The notes: a model not told the origin generated them from the letters alone. 64,000 nt of DNA from Undaria pinnatifida (GCA_012845835.1 JABAKD010000021.1:11705199-11769198), one strand, 5' to 3'. Positions 22,424 to 32,100 are shown, numbered from the stretch's first letter. Translations and numbers: made by a program.

Positions 22424-23329
22424 TCATCCAGAACCAGAACGAGTGCGTCTAACCCCCTCGCCCCCCCTGTTGCCCCCCGCGGGGAGGACCGCACGCAGCG
22501 ACAACGTCCGCGACCCTCCGCCCGCCGCCGCCACGCTTCCACCGCCTTCCTCTCTGCGAGCAGGTGGAGATGGCGAGGATGCCGAGGCCGCGGGGGCCTC
22601 GTGCAGGAACTTACACGGAGACCAGTTGCATTTACCGGTGCGGGCGAACATCCGGCAGACCTGGGGGAGACTTGAAGTGGCCTTTCCCTTGGACCCGGGC
22701 GATCCAGTGGGGGGAGCGGTGGCGTTCCGCTTGGTGGGCCTGTCTGCGCTGGAACCGATGCTGCTGAGTACGAGCCGGAGAACCTCCCCTCCGCCGCGGC
22801 AAAATTCCAGAGTGCACACGAAAGCGGGCATGGGTGGGGGATCGAACACCGTACCAGCTGGGGGAGGGACAACAGCAGGGGAAGACCGCTGCGCAGCACG
22901 CATGAGCTCACTCACCCACAAAGCGATGTCGCGGATAACCATATCACACAGCACTGCATGCGCTTCTGGGACGGACAGCATACTGTAGTTGCTGAATGTG
23001 TGCGCACGCATGCCCATGACCGCCACCGTAAACGCATCGCCAAGGGCGTTGACCCGCGCCAGACAGGGGAGATCGTCGGCGACCCCGGGCGAGAGACCCA
23101 CAGAAAGAATCGCAACGACGGCCAATCTCAAGGGGTCGAGACGGTCGGCGACCATGAGGGGGTGCCCGATGGGCCCGTCCACGCGGGGTCCATAAGCCCC
23201 TACGTCAAAGGAACTGAAGGACCGAAGCTGGGACGCGACGTTGGCTGTCACGTGGATGGTCTCTCCCACAAACGACTGCAGGTCAGCTGGAGAGTCCCCG
23301 AGGTTCGGGGGGATACGCGAATATTCCAC
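22424..23329 (-). CDS. Gag-like protein with CCCH zinc finger
   Basis: About 300 residues preceding the RT ORF, probably the nucleocapsid/capsid protein of the element. Residues around 215-235 contain VCRMFARTGKCNWSPCKFLH, a C-x8-C-x4-C-x3-H finger of the CCCH RNA-binding type rather than the usual retroviral CCHC knuckle. Before it is a helical region with no match I recognise. After it comes a Ser/Pro/Gly/Arg-rich tail that may run on into the pol frame. The displayed start at 23,329 is a GTG; an in-frame TAG lies just upstream, so the true start is downstream ATG or the protein is made by frameshift from the ORF above. Confidence 0.7.
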   Translation of the reverse strand: MEYSRIPPNLGDSPADLQSFVGETIHVTANVASQLRSFSSFDVGAYGPRVDGPIGHPLMVADRLDPLRLAVVAILSVGLSPGVADDLPCLARVNALGDAFTVAVMGMRAHTFSNYSMLSVPEAHAVLCDMVIRDIALWVSELMRAAQRSSPAVVPPPAGTVFDPPPMPAFVCTLEFCRGGGEVLRLVLSSIGSSADRPTKRNATAPPTGSPGSKGKATSSLPQVCRMFARTGKCNWSPCKFLHEAPAASASSPSPPARREEGGGSVAAAGGGSRTLSLRAVLPAGGNRGGEGVRRTRSGSG

Positions 23330-23355
23330 AGCTTCCTAGCTGTGTTGACCTTGTT

Positions 23356-23763
23356 TCAAGTGGTCATTTTGATGTCAAGTCGTGCTTTCTGGCGCTGCCG
23401 TTCCTGAGCGTCGCCGTCGTCTCGGGAGGCTACCCGACCAGAGTTGTTCTCCACGAACTGTCGAACCATGATGTCGAGAATAGCTACCTGATCAGCGCAG
23501 GCAGCCGCTACCTCGCGGGAGGAAGAAGCGATCGCCGATAACTCGGCAATTTTTTCGTCAAGGCACTTATGAATCTGCGCAAATTCGGCTTCAACCTGTC
23601 GGGCCCACGTGGCCCAGTCATCCGAGGGCAAGGCCGCACCGACCGCTGGTGCCCCGGAGGAGGACCCCGAGCCCGCGAGAGCTGCGGCGGGCGGGGCACG
23701 CAGAGTAGCCTCCGCCTCAGCGCTGGCGGCGACAGGCGCCGCGGCACCCGGCGAATCACCCAT
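23356..23763 (-). CDS. Small 5' ORF of the Ngaro-like element
   Basis: 135 codons starting with ATG (MGDSPGAAAPVAASAEAEAT). The first third is rich in Ala, Ser, Gly and Pro. The middle, WATWARQVEAEFAQIHKCLD and the following KIAELSAIASSSREVAAACA, looks like a coiled coil, suited to multimerisation. It ends 27 bp before the Gag-like frame, in a different frame. It may be the N-terminal part of Gag split by an old frameshift, or a separate protein. Confidence 0.55.
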   Translation of the reverse strand: MGDSPGAAAPVAASAEAEATLRAPPAAALAGSGSSSGAPAVGAALPSDDWATWARQVEAEFAQIHKCLDEKIAELSAIASSSREVAAACADQVAILDIMVRQFVENNSGRVASRDDGDAQERQRQKARLDIKMTT

Positions 23764-23893
23764 CGTCGAAGAGACAGCCCGCAGCGCTCGCCACAGCAGT
23801 AATCACAGCGAATTATCACCACGGCAGTCACCACAGCAGTCCCAGCGAAGTCTTACAGCAGCAGTCGCAGCGAAGCTCACTTACAGCAGAAAT

Positions 23894-24130
23894 CAGCCAG
23901 TCTATCACACCTTGAGCATGTTTCGCTGACGATGCTTCTCTCTTCTCTGCGTGATTCGCTTGCTAGTCAGAACCAGACAGACTGATCCAAGGTTCCCCTT
24001 GCGATACCAGGACAAGTACAAGTAACCACCCGCGTTGATCTCATTGGTCAACGTTCAATAGCCCCAAACTTCTTCCGTACATACAAAACCCCTATTTTTT
24101 CGTGCCTCGAGGTCGATAATAATACGCGTT
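23894..24130 (-). repeat. Left terminal direct repeat of the Ngaro-like element
   Basis: Partner of the repeat at 18,180-18,412 and upstream of the coding region in transcription order. It should hold the promoter. On the coding side (23,790-23,890) lies a run of degenerate CAGCAGTC(A/C)CAGCG units not shared with the other end. Confidence 0.85.
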
Positions 24131-24623
24131 TCACTGTTCATATTATAGTCTGCAGTAAGTTGCACAAAAGTAAGACGACAATTGTAAGGACGTGTTCGAA
24201 GGGTCGATAGACTACTCATCTTTGCAAGCTGCGTACTAAAAATCGATCGCCCGTCTTTAGTAAGTTTCATAAATCAAACCCTAAGATGTCATTGTATTGT
24301 GTTACCTATCATATAGACTATATATTGTACGTGCAGCAGTACTGACAATCAATGCAGCGCCAAACAAAGGCGTTGTCGTTCTGCTTTCCCCAGCACATAC
24401 TACGTACGGGTAGTCTGCGTGTGCGATTTACTACTATACTGCTGTACGTAGGTCTTGGGTGATTGATTGAACCGATGCACCAGTGACTTCCAGGTAGGTT
24501 AGGGTTCCAATTGATGAGTGGGACAGCTTCGAGGGAAACAATTATAATACGGCACCAAGCAGTCTTCATTGATTTGCTAGCATTTTGCCATGTTTGCGCC
24601 ACTTGTTTGGTCGGGTTTGGCTG
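24131..24623. other. Unassigned spacer
   Basis: Between the Ngaro-like element and the GTT array. A fragment related to repeat B (CTCATCTTTGCAAGCTGCG, near 24,215) is present; no gene is supported. Confidence 0.4.
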
Positions 24624-25041
<418 letters not shown>

Positions 25042-25310
25042 TTGTGGTGGTGTTTTGCTCTTGCTTGTTCAGATGATTTCACTTAATACTGTTGGCGTTG
25101 CGATACGGCCCGGATGCAGAGCACCTTCAGCCGGGTGTCCCGCCATCGTTCATTCTGCCTGCGCTACGCCCAACCTCCCGATGCACACCGACAAACATGG
25201 CCGAAGCGCCCGTCCACCTTCCCATCAGTGCTAAACCTATCCTACTCTAACTCAACGTAGTTTCCCAAAAATTATGAAGCAGTAGTATATCTTATGTAGC
25301 ACGAAATGGC

Positions 25311-25370
25311 TTGGAAACGGGCTGCAGGTCGGCCCGTGGTTTGGAAACGGGCTGCAGGTCGGCCCGTGGT
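25311..25370. repeat. Tandem duplication, 30 bp x 2
   Basis: TTGGAAACGGGCTGCAGGTC with ten further bases is repeated exactly head to tail at 25,311 and 25,341. It is GC-rich and has no coding context. Confidence 0.9.
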
Positions 25371-25837
25371 GCTGCACTGCAGTGGAAAGGCACCCGAGAA
25401 GCTGGGACTTGGCGCAAGCCGTCTGTCGTGTTTGCCGGCAATATGTGCTACAACAGTATACGCGTAGCCGATCAACAGTGTGGGACTCAATCGTTCGGCA
25501 AATCAGGGTGCCGATTAAAGCAAAGTGTTTCTCGCGAGAGTCATGCCTGGAGGTGGTTTGGAAAATGAACGACTCAGGCAAAAACTAAGATAGACGAGAT
25601 TGGAAAGGGCCGTGAGTTCTCGGACTATAAGTCGCCGATTAGGCATGCGTTGGGCACTAATATTAATGGTACTGTACCTGGTATATGGTCTATAAAAGAC
25701 CGACTCAGATAGTGGGCTTTTACTCCGTCACCGAAGTAATACCTAGCCGTGAAGTCTTTTAAGAAGGATCGTTCCCAACGAAAGTAAAAACTCACAATCG
25801 ATTCCTGACAAATAGCAATTATAAGATGTCAAGTGTC

Positions 25838-26030
25838 AAGATACGGCCTCGAAAGGCCTGTAATTATCCGAATTTGAATTCATTTGGATGGATTTCGTAT
25901 GACGAGGTTGGCGTTTTATATTCGGGAAAGTTAGGAAATAGATCGGGGGCACGTGCCTCCGATCTCAGAAGCCACCCGGGGCTCTGGTGGAATCAAATAA
26001 AGCTACGTCTCTACGAAGGCAAAGAAACAC
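25838..26030 (+). repeat. LTR-like left end with palindrome
   Basis: The stretch from AAGATACGGCCTCGAAAGGCC to CGTCTCTACGAAGG recurs inverted at about 50,375-50,550 and in part directly at 50,649-50,745. It contains the 16-bp palindrome GGAGGCACGTGCCTCC (one mismatch here), a TATA-like GTTTTATATTC upstream of it and AATAAAG downstream, in the order expected for promoter and polyadenylation signals of an LTR. The distant copies begin TGTTAAGATACGG, and TG is the usual first dinucleotide of LTRs. The Gag ATG follows at 26,032. Confidence 0.55.
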
Positions 26031-26031
26031 C

Positions 26032-26948
26032 ATGTCTACCAGTGACGACGCGGGCTACTCGGGCAGACTGCGGTCCTCCACGCGCCCCATCCAGGAGGCC
26101 CAGGGAGAAGGAAGGGAACGCTCGAGGTCCCGCGAGTCGAGACGAGGAGGACAACGTGACGAGAACCTCCACGACGACAGCGACACCAACACGAGTCACC
26201 CCCAAGGCACACCGACCGACCGACTCGACTCGCCGGTCCAGGAGGAGGAGGCGGAAAAACCCCTACCGGGCGCGGGGGCATCTAGACGCCAAATATCGCC
26301 TGCCTCGAGGGAGCGCCACCAGCTGACCTCCTCACACTCGACAGAGCACCACCGCCGACACTTGGACTCTCCGCGCTCGACAGAGCGCCTCTCTCAGAGC
26401 TTCGGAGACCAGGGCACCCATGCCGGCCCCTCAGACTCCGCGTCTGAATTTCTCGGACCCAGCGAGCATTCGACGACGCAAACGCGACCCTGCACCGGCG
26501 TGAGGAACGCAGACGGCACGATGACGAACGTCGATGCCGCGAGGATGAAGCCCTCGACCCGGCGAGGGCCGCTGCTCGCGAGGCGTCCCGCGCGGTAGAG
26601 AGGGCGCGCCAAGCCATTGCCCTCTCAGCTGCGTCGACTGCGGCGAAAGCTACCCCGCTCCCGGCGCGCCCCCTGGGCATTGCCTCCCAGGATATACGAC
26701 CCGGGGACGACGCGTTCATGTCCGGCAGCGTGCAATACATGGCGACCACGCCGACGGTAGAGTTCTCGGCGGATCTGGCGGCGGCGGTGGTAGCAGCGGC
26801 GACGATCCTCCTAACGTCAGAGCAACGGTCGTCATTCAGGGCGGAAAACCTTTCGGTCGGAGCGGTCTGGGCCCGCCGCGACAACAATTCCGCCTTCGGA
26901 CAGATGAGGCGAGCACCTACCCTCGCCTTGCTCAAAGCCTCAATTTAA
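26032..26948 (+). pseudogene. Gag N-terminal region, frameshifted
   Basis: ATG at 26,032 opens MSTSDDAGYSGRLRSSTRPI, followed by an Arg/Ser/Glu-rich disordered region to about 26,480. From there the likely coding frame moves by one. The shifted frame reads DDERRCREDEALDPARAAAR and ASRAVERARQAIALSAA, a clear heptad-like coiled coil, then continues through 26,718-26,948 to a stop. At least one indel therefore broke the original frame. Basic and coiled-coil segments suit RNA binding and Gag assembly. There is no enzymatic motif. Confidence 0.5.
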
Positions 26949-26950
26949 GA

Positions 26951-27640
26951 TTGGCCCACAACGACGCCCCCGACCCAGTACTCTGGCCGACCCCAAAGGA
27001 AGCGCTGGAGGGAAGGCGCGAAACCAAACAGCGGCGCGGTGGCAGCCACGATCGGGGGGACCGCAACCGTGGAGGTGGTAGCTCCGGGGATGGTGGCGGC
27101 CAGACTGGGGGAAACGGGGAAAGTCGTGGGGGTGGTGGCCACCACAACCGCTGCGGGGGTGGCAACGATGGTGGAAGCGCGGGAGGAGCGTCGGGTACTG
27201 GCGGTGGCCCAGAGCGCCGCCAAGGGAGCAACCAGGCCCGAACCATCCGGAGCGGCGGCCGCAGCTCGGGAGGAAGCATCGGAGGACGACAGAACAGCGC
27301 ACGAGGGCCTTCAGCGTGGGACGGCTCGTCAACCTCCTCCCGCTCGTCTTCGAGCTCGAACACGGGCGGCGGCGAGGTGACAGTGGTAGCCGGCAAGAGG
27401 CAAGTAACTCCTTCCCTAGTGGATATTGCTTCCTCCGCTGAACGGCTGAGCAAACTGACTGTGTCGGGTGACCACACCAAGCCTGTTTCTTCGGATTTGG
27501 CCCGCGAGCGTACCGCCGAACTTGCTACCGCCGAGGCTCTAGCCAAATCCACGCTTGATGACTCGGGTAGGCGTGTCTATGTTCAGCTCTCTCCAAGGAC
27601 GTATCCCGAATTTCTGTGCTTCCGTTCCCCGCCTCTTTGA
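26951..27640 (+). pseudogene. Gag middle region, Gly-rich linker
   Basis: Open frame with a Gly/Arg/Ser/Asn-rich stretch (about 27,030-27,360), then VDIASSAERLSKLTVSGDHT and an Ala/Glu-rich helical region ending near 27,640. In one alternative frame the Gly-rich section reads as Ala/Val-rich, so which frame was coding there is uncertain. The segment joins the coiled coil to the capsid-like part. Not recognisable as a known domain. Confidence 0.4.
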
Positions 27641-28191
27641 ACAAGTCTGACGGCACACAGCAACTCGCACGTTCGGTTCGGTTTGCAATGACTGACATGC
27701 TCATGCGCTGCGACGACCGTTGCCAAGAGGGCGTACGTGCGCCCACGTGGGTACCCGGTTGGATCCACCCCTTCCGCCTGGCATTCAACCGTGCCATAAC
27801 ACCTGACAGGCCCACGACCGCCCGCATGACCACTTTGATCGACGATTTCTTCGGGCAGGTGTCAAGAGCGTTGGACGGCGGAGCATCTGGGCCCGAGGCC
27901 TTCACCCTCCTGCTACGCCTGCTCGTGACGCACTTCGACCGGGTCGACACCGGGGAAGGCTACACTAAGCTGCATGCTTTTGGAGTGTGTAACGACACGC
28001 CTTATTTTGACTTTTTCCGGAAGTTCCGTGTGCTAGTATCGGCAGTCAGGAGGAGTGAGCTTGTTTTGTCTCCGGGACGGATGTGGTGTTGGAGGTGGTT
28101 AGGGTGGCGGTCAACGAGCAGTTTCCGACGCTCATACCTACGTTGTACACTGGCTCAAAGGCTACGGATCCACGGCCATATGCCTCGTTAG
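27616..28191 (+). pseudogene. Capsid-like segment of Gag
   Basis: Up to about 28,060 the frame encodes a helical protein with FAMTDMLMRCDDRCQEG, WVPGWIHPFRLAFNRAI, GPEAFTLLLRLLVTHFDR and DTPYFDFFRKFRVLVSAVRR. Position between coiled coil and zinc knuckle, and the even pattern of hydrophobic helices, suggest capsid; this is inference from order. After 28,070 the frame turns into unlikely sequence (CWRWLGWRS), and the original frame appears to continue shifted (VVLEVVRVAVNEQFPTLIPT) before being lost near 28,260. Confidence 0.5.
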
Positions 28192-28417
28192 TGACTTAGC
28201 GCACAATAAGACACCTGCCGTCAACGGGGAAAAAAAAAATTATCTACCTGTTTCTTCGACGGGAACGCGGTCGCCCGCCCCGTCGGGGCCCCGGCCCGCC
28301 GTTTATGGGCACGGGCAGGGTTGAGTACCGTCCCAGTCGCCTTCTTAGCAGACAGGTTCGAGCCATAATCCGATTGTCATTTCGATTACTGATTCCACCG
28401 ACCCCTGGCTCGACAAA

Positions 28418-29116
28418 ATGTTCAACTGCTGGCCCTTAGAAGAACAACACTATGCAGAAGGTTTCGCTGTTAGTGCCTCGGTTAAGACCGACGACCCTCC
28501 CCTCTGGAGCGGCCTCCTCACGCCCTCTGCCCGCGCCGCGGCTCTCCGAGAAAACCGGGGTCATTGCCTCAACTGTCACGAAGACACTCACCCCTTACGC
28601 AACTGTAGGCATCCCTTTATTAACGCCAGCGGCTGTCTAAACCTTGAACTCGGCCGACTCGGCGATGATGACGTTTTCCGACGGTGGCAAGCACGTATGG
28701 TTAGCTACCGCCGCGACGGAAGGTCTTCTCGCTCGCAAACCTCCAACAAAAATCACCGAAATCGTTCAAACCAATCACAAGCGTACCACCAGGACCAGGG
28801 ACAGATAAACAGCCACAGCGGTAACCACAACAACTCATACACGCCCGGTCAACATGGTGCTGTCCCACCCTCGCCAGCCTCCTCGGCTTCCGCGTCTGCT
28901 CTGGGGACGCAACTCGGGGCAACCCAAAATCCGAGCGGAAACCCCAACGCGCCAACCAGGTATCTTTCGCACCGGCAACTGACAGCGCGATGGCGGTACG
29001 GCACACCCGACCCGTACGCCGACGGCACTGTCGGGAACACGTCCTTTGGTTTCGCAAAATGCTCGAGTGCCTGTTGTTTGCCTTATGCGTGGCGCGGCAC
29101 AAATAATTGCTGTTGA
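28418..29116 (+). pseudogene. Gag nucleocapsid with CCHC zinc knuckle
   Basis: 232-codon open frame. At about residues 50-63 it has HCLNCHEDTHPLRNC, a C-x2-C-x4-H-x4-C knuckle, the RNA-binding motif of retroviral and LTR-retrotransposon nucleocapsids. Before it is WSGLLTPSARAAALRENRGH; after it are LGDDDVFRRWQARMVSYRRD and a long Ser/Asn/Gln/His-rich disordered tail. It shows that this element's Gag ends here, upstream of the NADAR domain. The open frame seems to begin at an ATG inside Gag and not at a true start. Confidence 0.7.
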
Positions 29117-29262
29117 GAGCCCACGGGCGCCTACGCCGTCCGCTGACGATCTTCACGGCGTAGTATCGGCGGTGGGGATCAGCGCTCCCAGCATGCCCCC
29201 CCCCAGCCAGGTTACATCTTCTACGAAGGGAGTACGCGCTCACAGCGACGCCCCCCTCGATC

Positions 29263-29913
29263 ATGGTTCGAGTTCGGCAACGGGAACCCGCGCCCCTGAC
29301 CCGCGCCCCCAGCGCCGTCACCCCCTGCCGTGGCTCAAACTCGACAATGGGGGCACGCGCCCCTAGCGCTGCCCCCTTCAACCATGACACAGGAGCCTGC
29401 ACCTCGCACGCTCCCCCCAGACACGCGTCGCGCAGCAAGAAAGCTGCGGCGACGACGCGTCGCCCTCATACGCGAGCGGGTTCGTCTCCACTTCCTCCTG
29501 ACCGTGAAGCGGCGGTTGGTTTGAAGTGTGGGAAAGCCAACCCAAATACACCGAGATATTTTACGAGATTCGATCCGGTGTTTCCTCGATATAGTAGCGG
29601 GCGCTCTATCCTTTTTCCCATCAAGGAGGAGCCGACAAGCTTAGCTACCTCGTCTCTTTCCTCTAAGAGGGTTAACGGGAACGAGCCTCCTCGGGCGTAT
29701 GATATATTTCCACTTGCCCGAGCCCCGCTCTCGAAGACGCCCACAGGGTCTACGGGCCCTGCTCCGTCTTTAGGCACGCTAACCCACGTGCACCAGGCTA
29801 CGTCTGCCCCAGTGGCACGAGATCGAGATCCGACACTGCGCAACGGGCCAGTGGTGACGTCACGCCCTCCAGACCGATCAGCTGGACGCTATTCCCGTGA
29901 AGATACGGAATAA
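29263..29913 (+). pseudogene. Low-complexity linker between Gag and NADAR
   Basis: Pro/Ala/Ser/Arg-rich frame with repeated GARAP/TRAPS-like units (29,190-29,400, from a short DNA repeat around GCGCGCCCCTGACC) and then a more ordered part, YFTRFDPVFPRYSSGRSILF and IKEEPTSLATSSLSSKRVNG. No domain is recognised. It probably was a disordered spacer of the polyprotein. Confidence 0.35.
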
Positions 29914-30138
29914 TCGCGCCTCTTGTCAAGCAGTAACAACTCCGAGCCTCCTGCCCCTTCGGACGCATTGAGTGCAGTTTCTTGCGATTTTTCGCCGAAG
30001 AGCGACAAGAGCACGACACGACCACCCGTGGGTTCGGGCTCGCGCCGTGCTCCCGAGGCCGGGCGTTCCTAGACGGGGACGCTGCCGGCCCAAAGTGCCG
30101 GAGACTGGTGTTCCCAGACGGGGACATTACAGGCTCAT

Positions 30139-30690
30139 ATGCCTAACATGGTCTCCGACGGGTTGGCACCTTCGACTTTTGATCCTTCCCTCGAATACTC
30201 CACAGACAAAGTAGTGTTTTTCTGGCAACCGCCATCCTTTTTCTCGCAGTGGTCTCCTTCGTGGTTTGTCGTCGACGACGTCTCATATTCTTGCGCGGAG
30301 CAGTTTATGATGGCCGAAAAGGCTCTGCTTTTTAAAGACCATCGCGCAGTGGAGCTCATCATGTCATCGTCTGGCCCCAGCATACACGAACGCGTCGGTC
30401 AAGGCGAGCGCAACTTTAAACCCGCTGGTTGGGACGAAGAGAAGCACAATGCCGTGTTATCTGGCAACTATTGTAAATTTACGCAGAACCCAGCCATAAA
30501 ACTCCACCTTTCGAGCACTACTGGCAATAAACTTTTGGCAGAGGCCAGCCCTCTGGACCCAGTGTAGGCGTATTGATCTCCTGGCGGACGACCCCCCCGC
30601 CAAGGATCCACACAAGTAGAGAGGTAAACATTGTTTGGTGAGGCACTCTCTGCCGTTCGCGATGCATTTCGCGACAGCGAGGCCGGATCG
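30139..30690 (+). pseudogene. NADAR (YbiA/DUF1768) domain in the retroelement
   Basis: NADAR enzymes act on ADP-ribose or ribose-nucleotide N-glycosidic bonds: YbiA/RibX-type members cleave early riboflavin intermediates, and some bacterial members remove ADP-ribose from guanine in DNA, as antitoxins of DarT1. The open part (30,139-30,567) contains, in family order, VVFFWQPPSFFSQWSPSWFV, VDDVSYSCAEQFMMAEKALL, the middle GPSIHERVGQGERNFKPAGW, then LSGNYCKFTQNPAIKLHLSS and LLAEASPLDPV. After DPV, where the family has Trp-Gly/Ala, there is TAG. Beyond it, after a one-base shift, the C-terminal block continues (IDLLADDPPAKDPHK, a second TAG where Trp is expected, then FGEALSAVRDAFRDSEAG). So the whole domain was once present and is now broken near its end. 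Frame and spacing place it between Gag and protease. Confidence 0.85.
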
Positions 30691-30837
30691 CCACACCCGG
30701 CCTCCCCTCGTCAATTCCGCAGCCCCATCGGGAATGCTGGAATCCACGAAATCTCTTCCGCTCAGCAGTCGCGCTTGGGGACCGCGGTCGGCGCTGACCA
30801 AGGCCCTCCTTCGGCCTTTTTTTTTGGGTGCACCCAC

Positions 30838-31310
30838 TGACCAAAGCCCGGAGGTTTTGGCGATAGCTTCTCGCGGCGCTTCAGACCGTGCACTGCCAGA
30901 ACATGGCCCCTGCCTCGTCGGGGGTACCGTGACGCCGGACGACGTTTCTTTCACTACCGATATTGCAATACATAGCGGAGGAGACGCCATGGCGCCCTAC
31001 AGGTGTACGGCGCTCCTCGACACTGGCTCCCCCCAAAACCTTCATCCGACGTGACGTGTTGGATCGTATGCTATCGGTAGGCGCCGCCTCATCGGCGTGC
31101 GAGCGGCCCAACAGCCCTCGCTCCTGGGGTGGTTGGCGAATCCGCCCCTTTGCGGACCGCGACCCACATCCGTCTGAGCGTTTAATTCTTCCACTAAAAA
31201 GAACCGACGTGCTCTGTCGCGGTGTGAGCATGCGTGGTCCCTCCATCGGTCATGGTCAAGTTTCAATGTTTTTGGTGTTCGTTGGAAATTGCCCTAAGTC
31301 AGAGCCCTAA
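30838..31310 (+). pseudogene. Retroviral-type aspartic protease, frameshifted
   Basis: Frame 30,635-31,054 reaches YRCTALLDTGSPQ, the catalytic DTG-Ser box of a retropepsin, preceded by a beta-rich VTPDDVSFTTDIAIHSGGDA. Within the next codons an indel moves the frame: the +1 shifted frame carries TFIRRDVLDRMLSVGAASS, the natural continuation. A third frame carries the later WACVVPPSVMV strand. The protease would have processed the Gag-NADAR polyprotein. It is inactive as it stands. No RT is found beyond 31,310. Confidence 0.65.
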
Positions 31311-31794
31311 TGATCGGACAACACGTTACGGGTTAGGACACTATGACCGCACAAAATGTCTTATAACAAAAGGATCAGACAGTCAAGAACGAAATCTTGT
31401 TGAGAACCCGCCAGTTGGACGCTGCTGGGGAATGCAACCCGATGTTTTGGTTTTTGGTGGGAGAACACGAGCAAATTCGATGTTCTCTTATTTTCGCGTG
31501 AAAACAAAAGCACCAGCATACCATGCGCTGCCGCTAGCCGCCGGTGACTAAAAATCGCATACTGATAGAATATAAGGATATTACGGCAAGGAAGCATCGG
31601 GTGGATTTTCGTTTATTGTAGGGAAAATGACGACGCTATGAGTACTGCTGGTACGTCATTACAAGCCAGGTTTAACCAATTGTGGCTTATACATGAGATC
31701 CAAGACGTTAGCAGCCAAGGAGGAAACAAAAGTCCACAGTGTGAAGAAATTCACACCCCGAGCAGCTCATGAGCTAAGCCATTTGTCGTGTATA
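31311..31794. other. Spacer after the retroelement
   Basis: AT-rich sequence with short frames only. There is no matching right LTR and no RT, which marks the truncation point of the element at about 31,310. Confidence 0.4.
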
Positions 31795-32100
31795 GCTCAC
31801 GCCTGTAAAACATGTGCAGATGAGCTATCTCCTACAACTCAAGCCAGGGGAAACATGTGCAGCTCATGCAGCTGCGTAATTGCTTATTCCGGTGAAACAT
31901 GTGCAGCTCATGAACCTCTTATAGGTAGGTCACTCTGGGCAAATACAGATGAGCTATCTTTTACCTGGTACAGTTCTAGCCTCGAAAACAAGTGCAGACG
32001 TGCTAGTTCCTATAGCTCCAATCCGGGAAAATATGTGCAGCTCATGTAGCTCGTATAGCTCATCGGTGAGCTACCGTCGAAAAAAGGTAGCTCGATCTAC
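31795..32100 (+). repeat. Degenerate tandem repeat with GTGCAGCTCATG units
   Basis: Six or so units spaced about 30-60 bp share AAACATGTGCAGCTCATG or its variants, mixed with ATGAGCTAT and GTAGCTCGTATAGCTCATC. AGCT and CATG palindromes recur throughout. No coding signal. Confidence 0.6.

Larger units (their letters stand above)
18180..24130 (-). mobile_element. Ngaro/PAT-like tyrosine-recombinase retrotransposon (DIRS order)
   Basis: About 5.95 kb on the minus strand. In transcription order it has a left terminal repeat (24,130-23,894), small ORF, Gag-like ORF with CCCH finger, RT-RNase H ORF, tyrosine recombinase ORF and right terminal repeat (18,412-18,180). DIRS-order elements integrate through the recombinase rather than a DDE integrase, and neither an integrase nor an aspartic protease is present here. 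Direct terminal repeats and lack of a methyltransferase domain point to the Ngaro or PAT side rather than DIRS-1, which has inverted ends. The RT-RNase H and recombinase frames are uninterrupted with catalytic motifs intact, so the copy is young or recently active. The short third repeat expected in split-direct-repeat elements was not found. Confidence 0.85.
25838..31310 (+). mobile_element. Decayed Gag-NADAR-protease retroelement
   Basis: About 5.5 kb on the plus strand with coding blocks in retroelement order: Arg-rich and coiled-coil Gag start, capsid-like segment, CCHC zinc knuckle, low-complexity linker, NADAR domain, aspartic protease. Several frameshifts and stops interrupt it and no reverse transcriptase or integrase follows, so it is a 3'-truncated, dead copy. 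The left 190 bp match sequences at 50.4 and 50.7 kb that look like LTRs. Gag plus a DTG protease suggests a Ty3, Bel or related LTR class, but without RT the class is open. Confidence 0.7.

Noticed and set aside
22354..22911. 185-codon minus-strand frame overlapping Gag
   Set aside because: Shifted frame of the Gag C-terminal region, Pro/Arg-rich, without the zinc finger; considered a shadow, although it could mark the Gag-Pol frameshift zone.
26282..26935. 217-codon minus-strand frame, and 206 codons at 26,932-27,552
   Set aside because: Antisense of Gag coiled-coil and Gly-rich regions; Arg/Ser/Pro composition follows from GC-rich codons.
28701..29438. 245-codon minus-strand frame
   Set aside because: Antisense to the zinc-knuckle Gag; no motif on its own strand.
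31311..31700. Search for a right LTR of the NADAR element
   Set aside because: No match to 25,838-26,030 was found; the element is taken as truncated.
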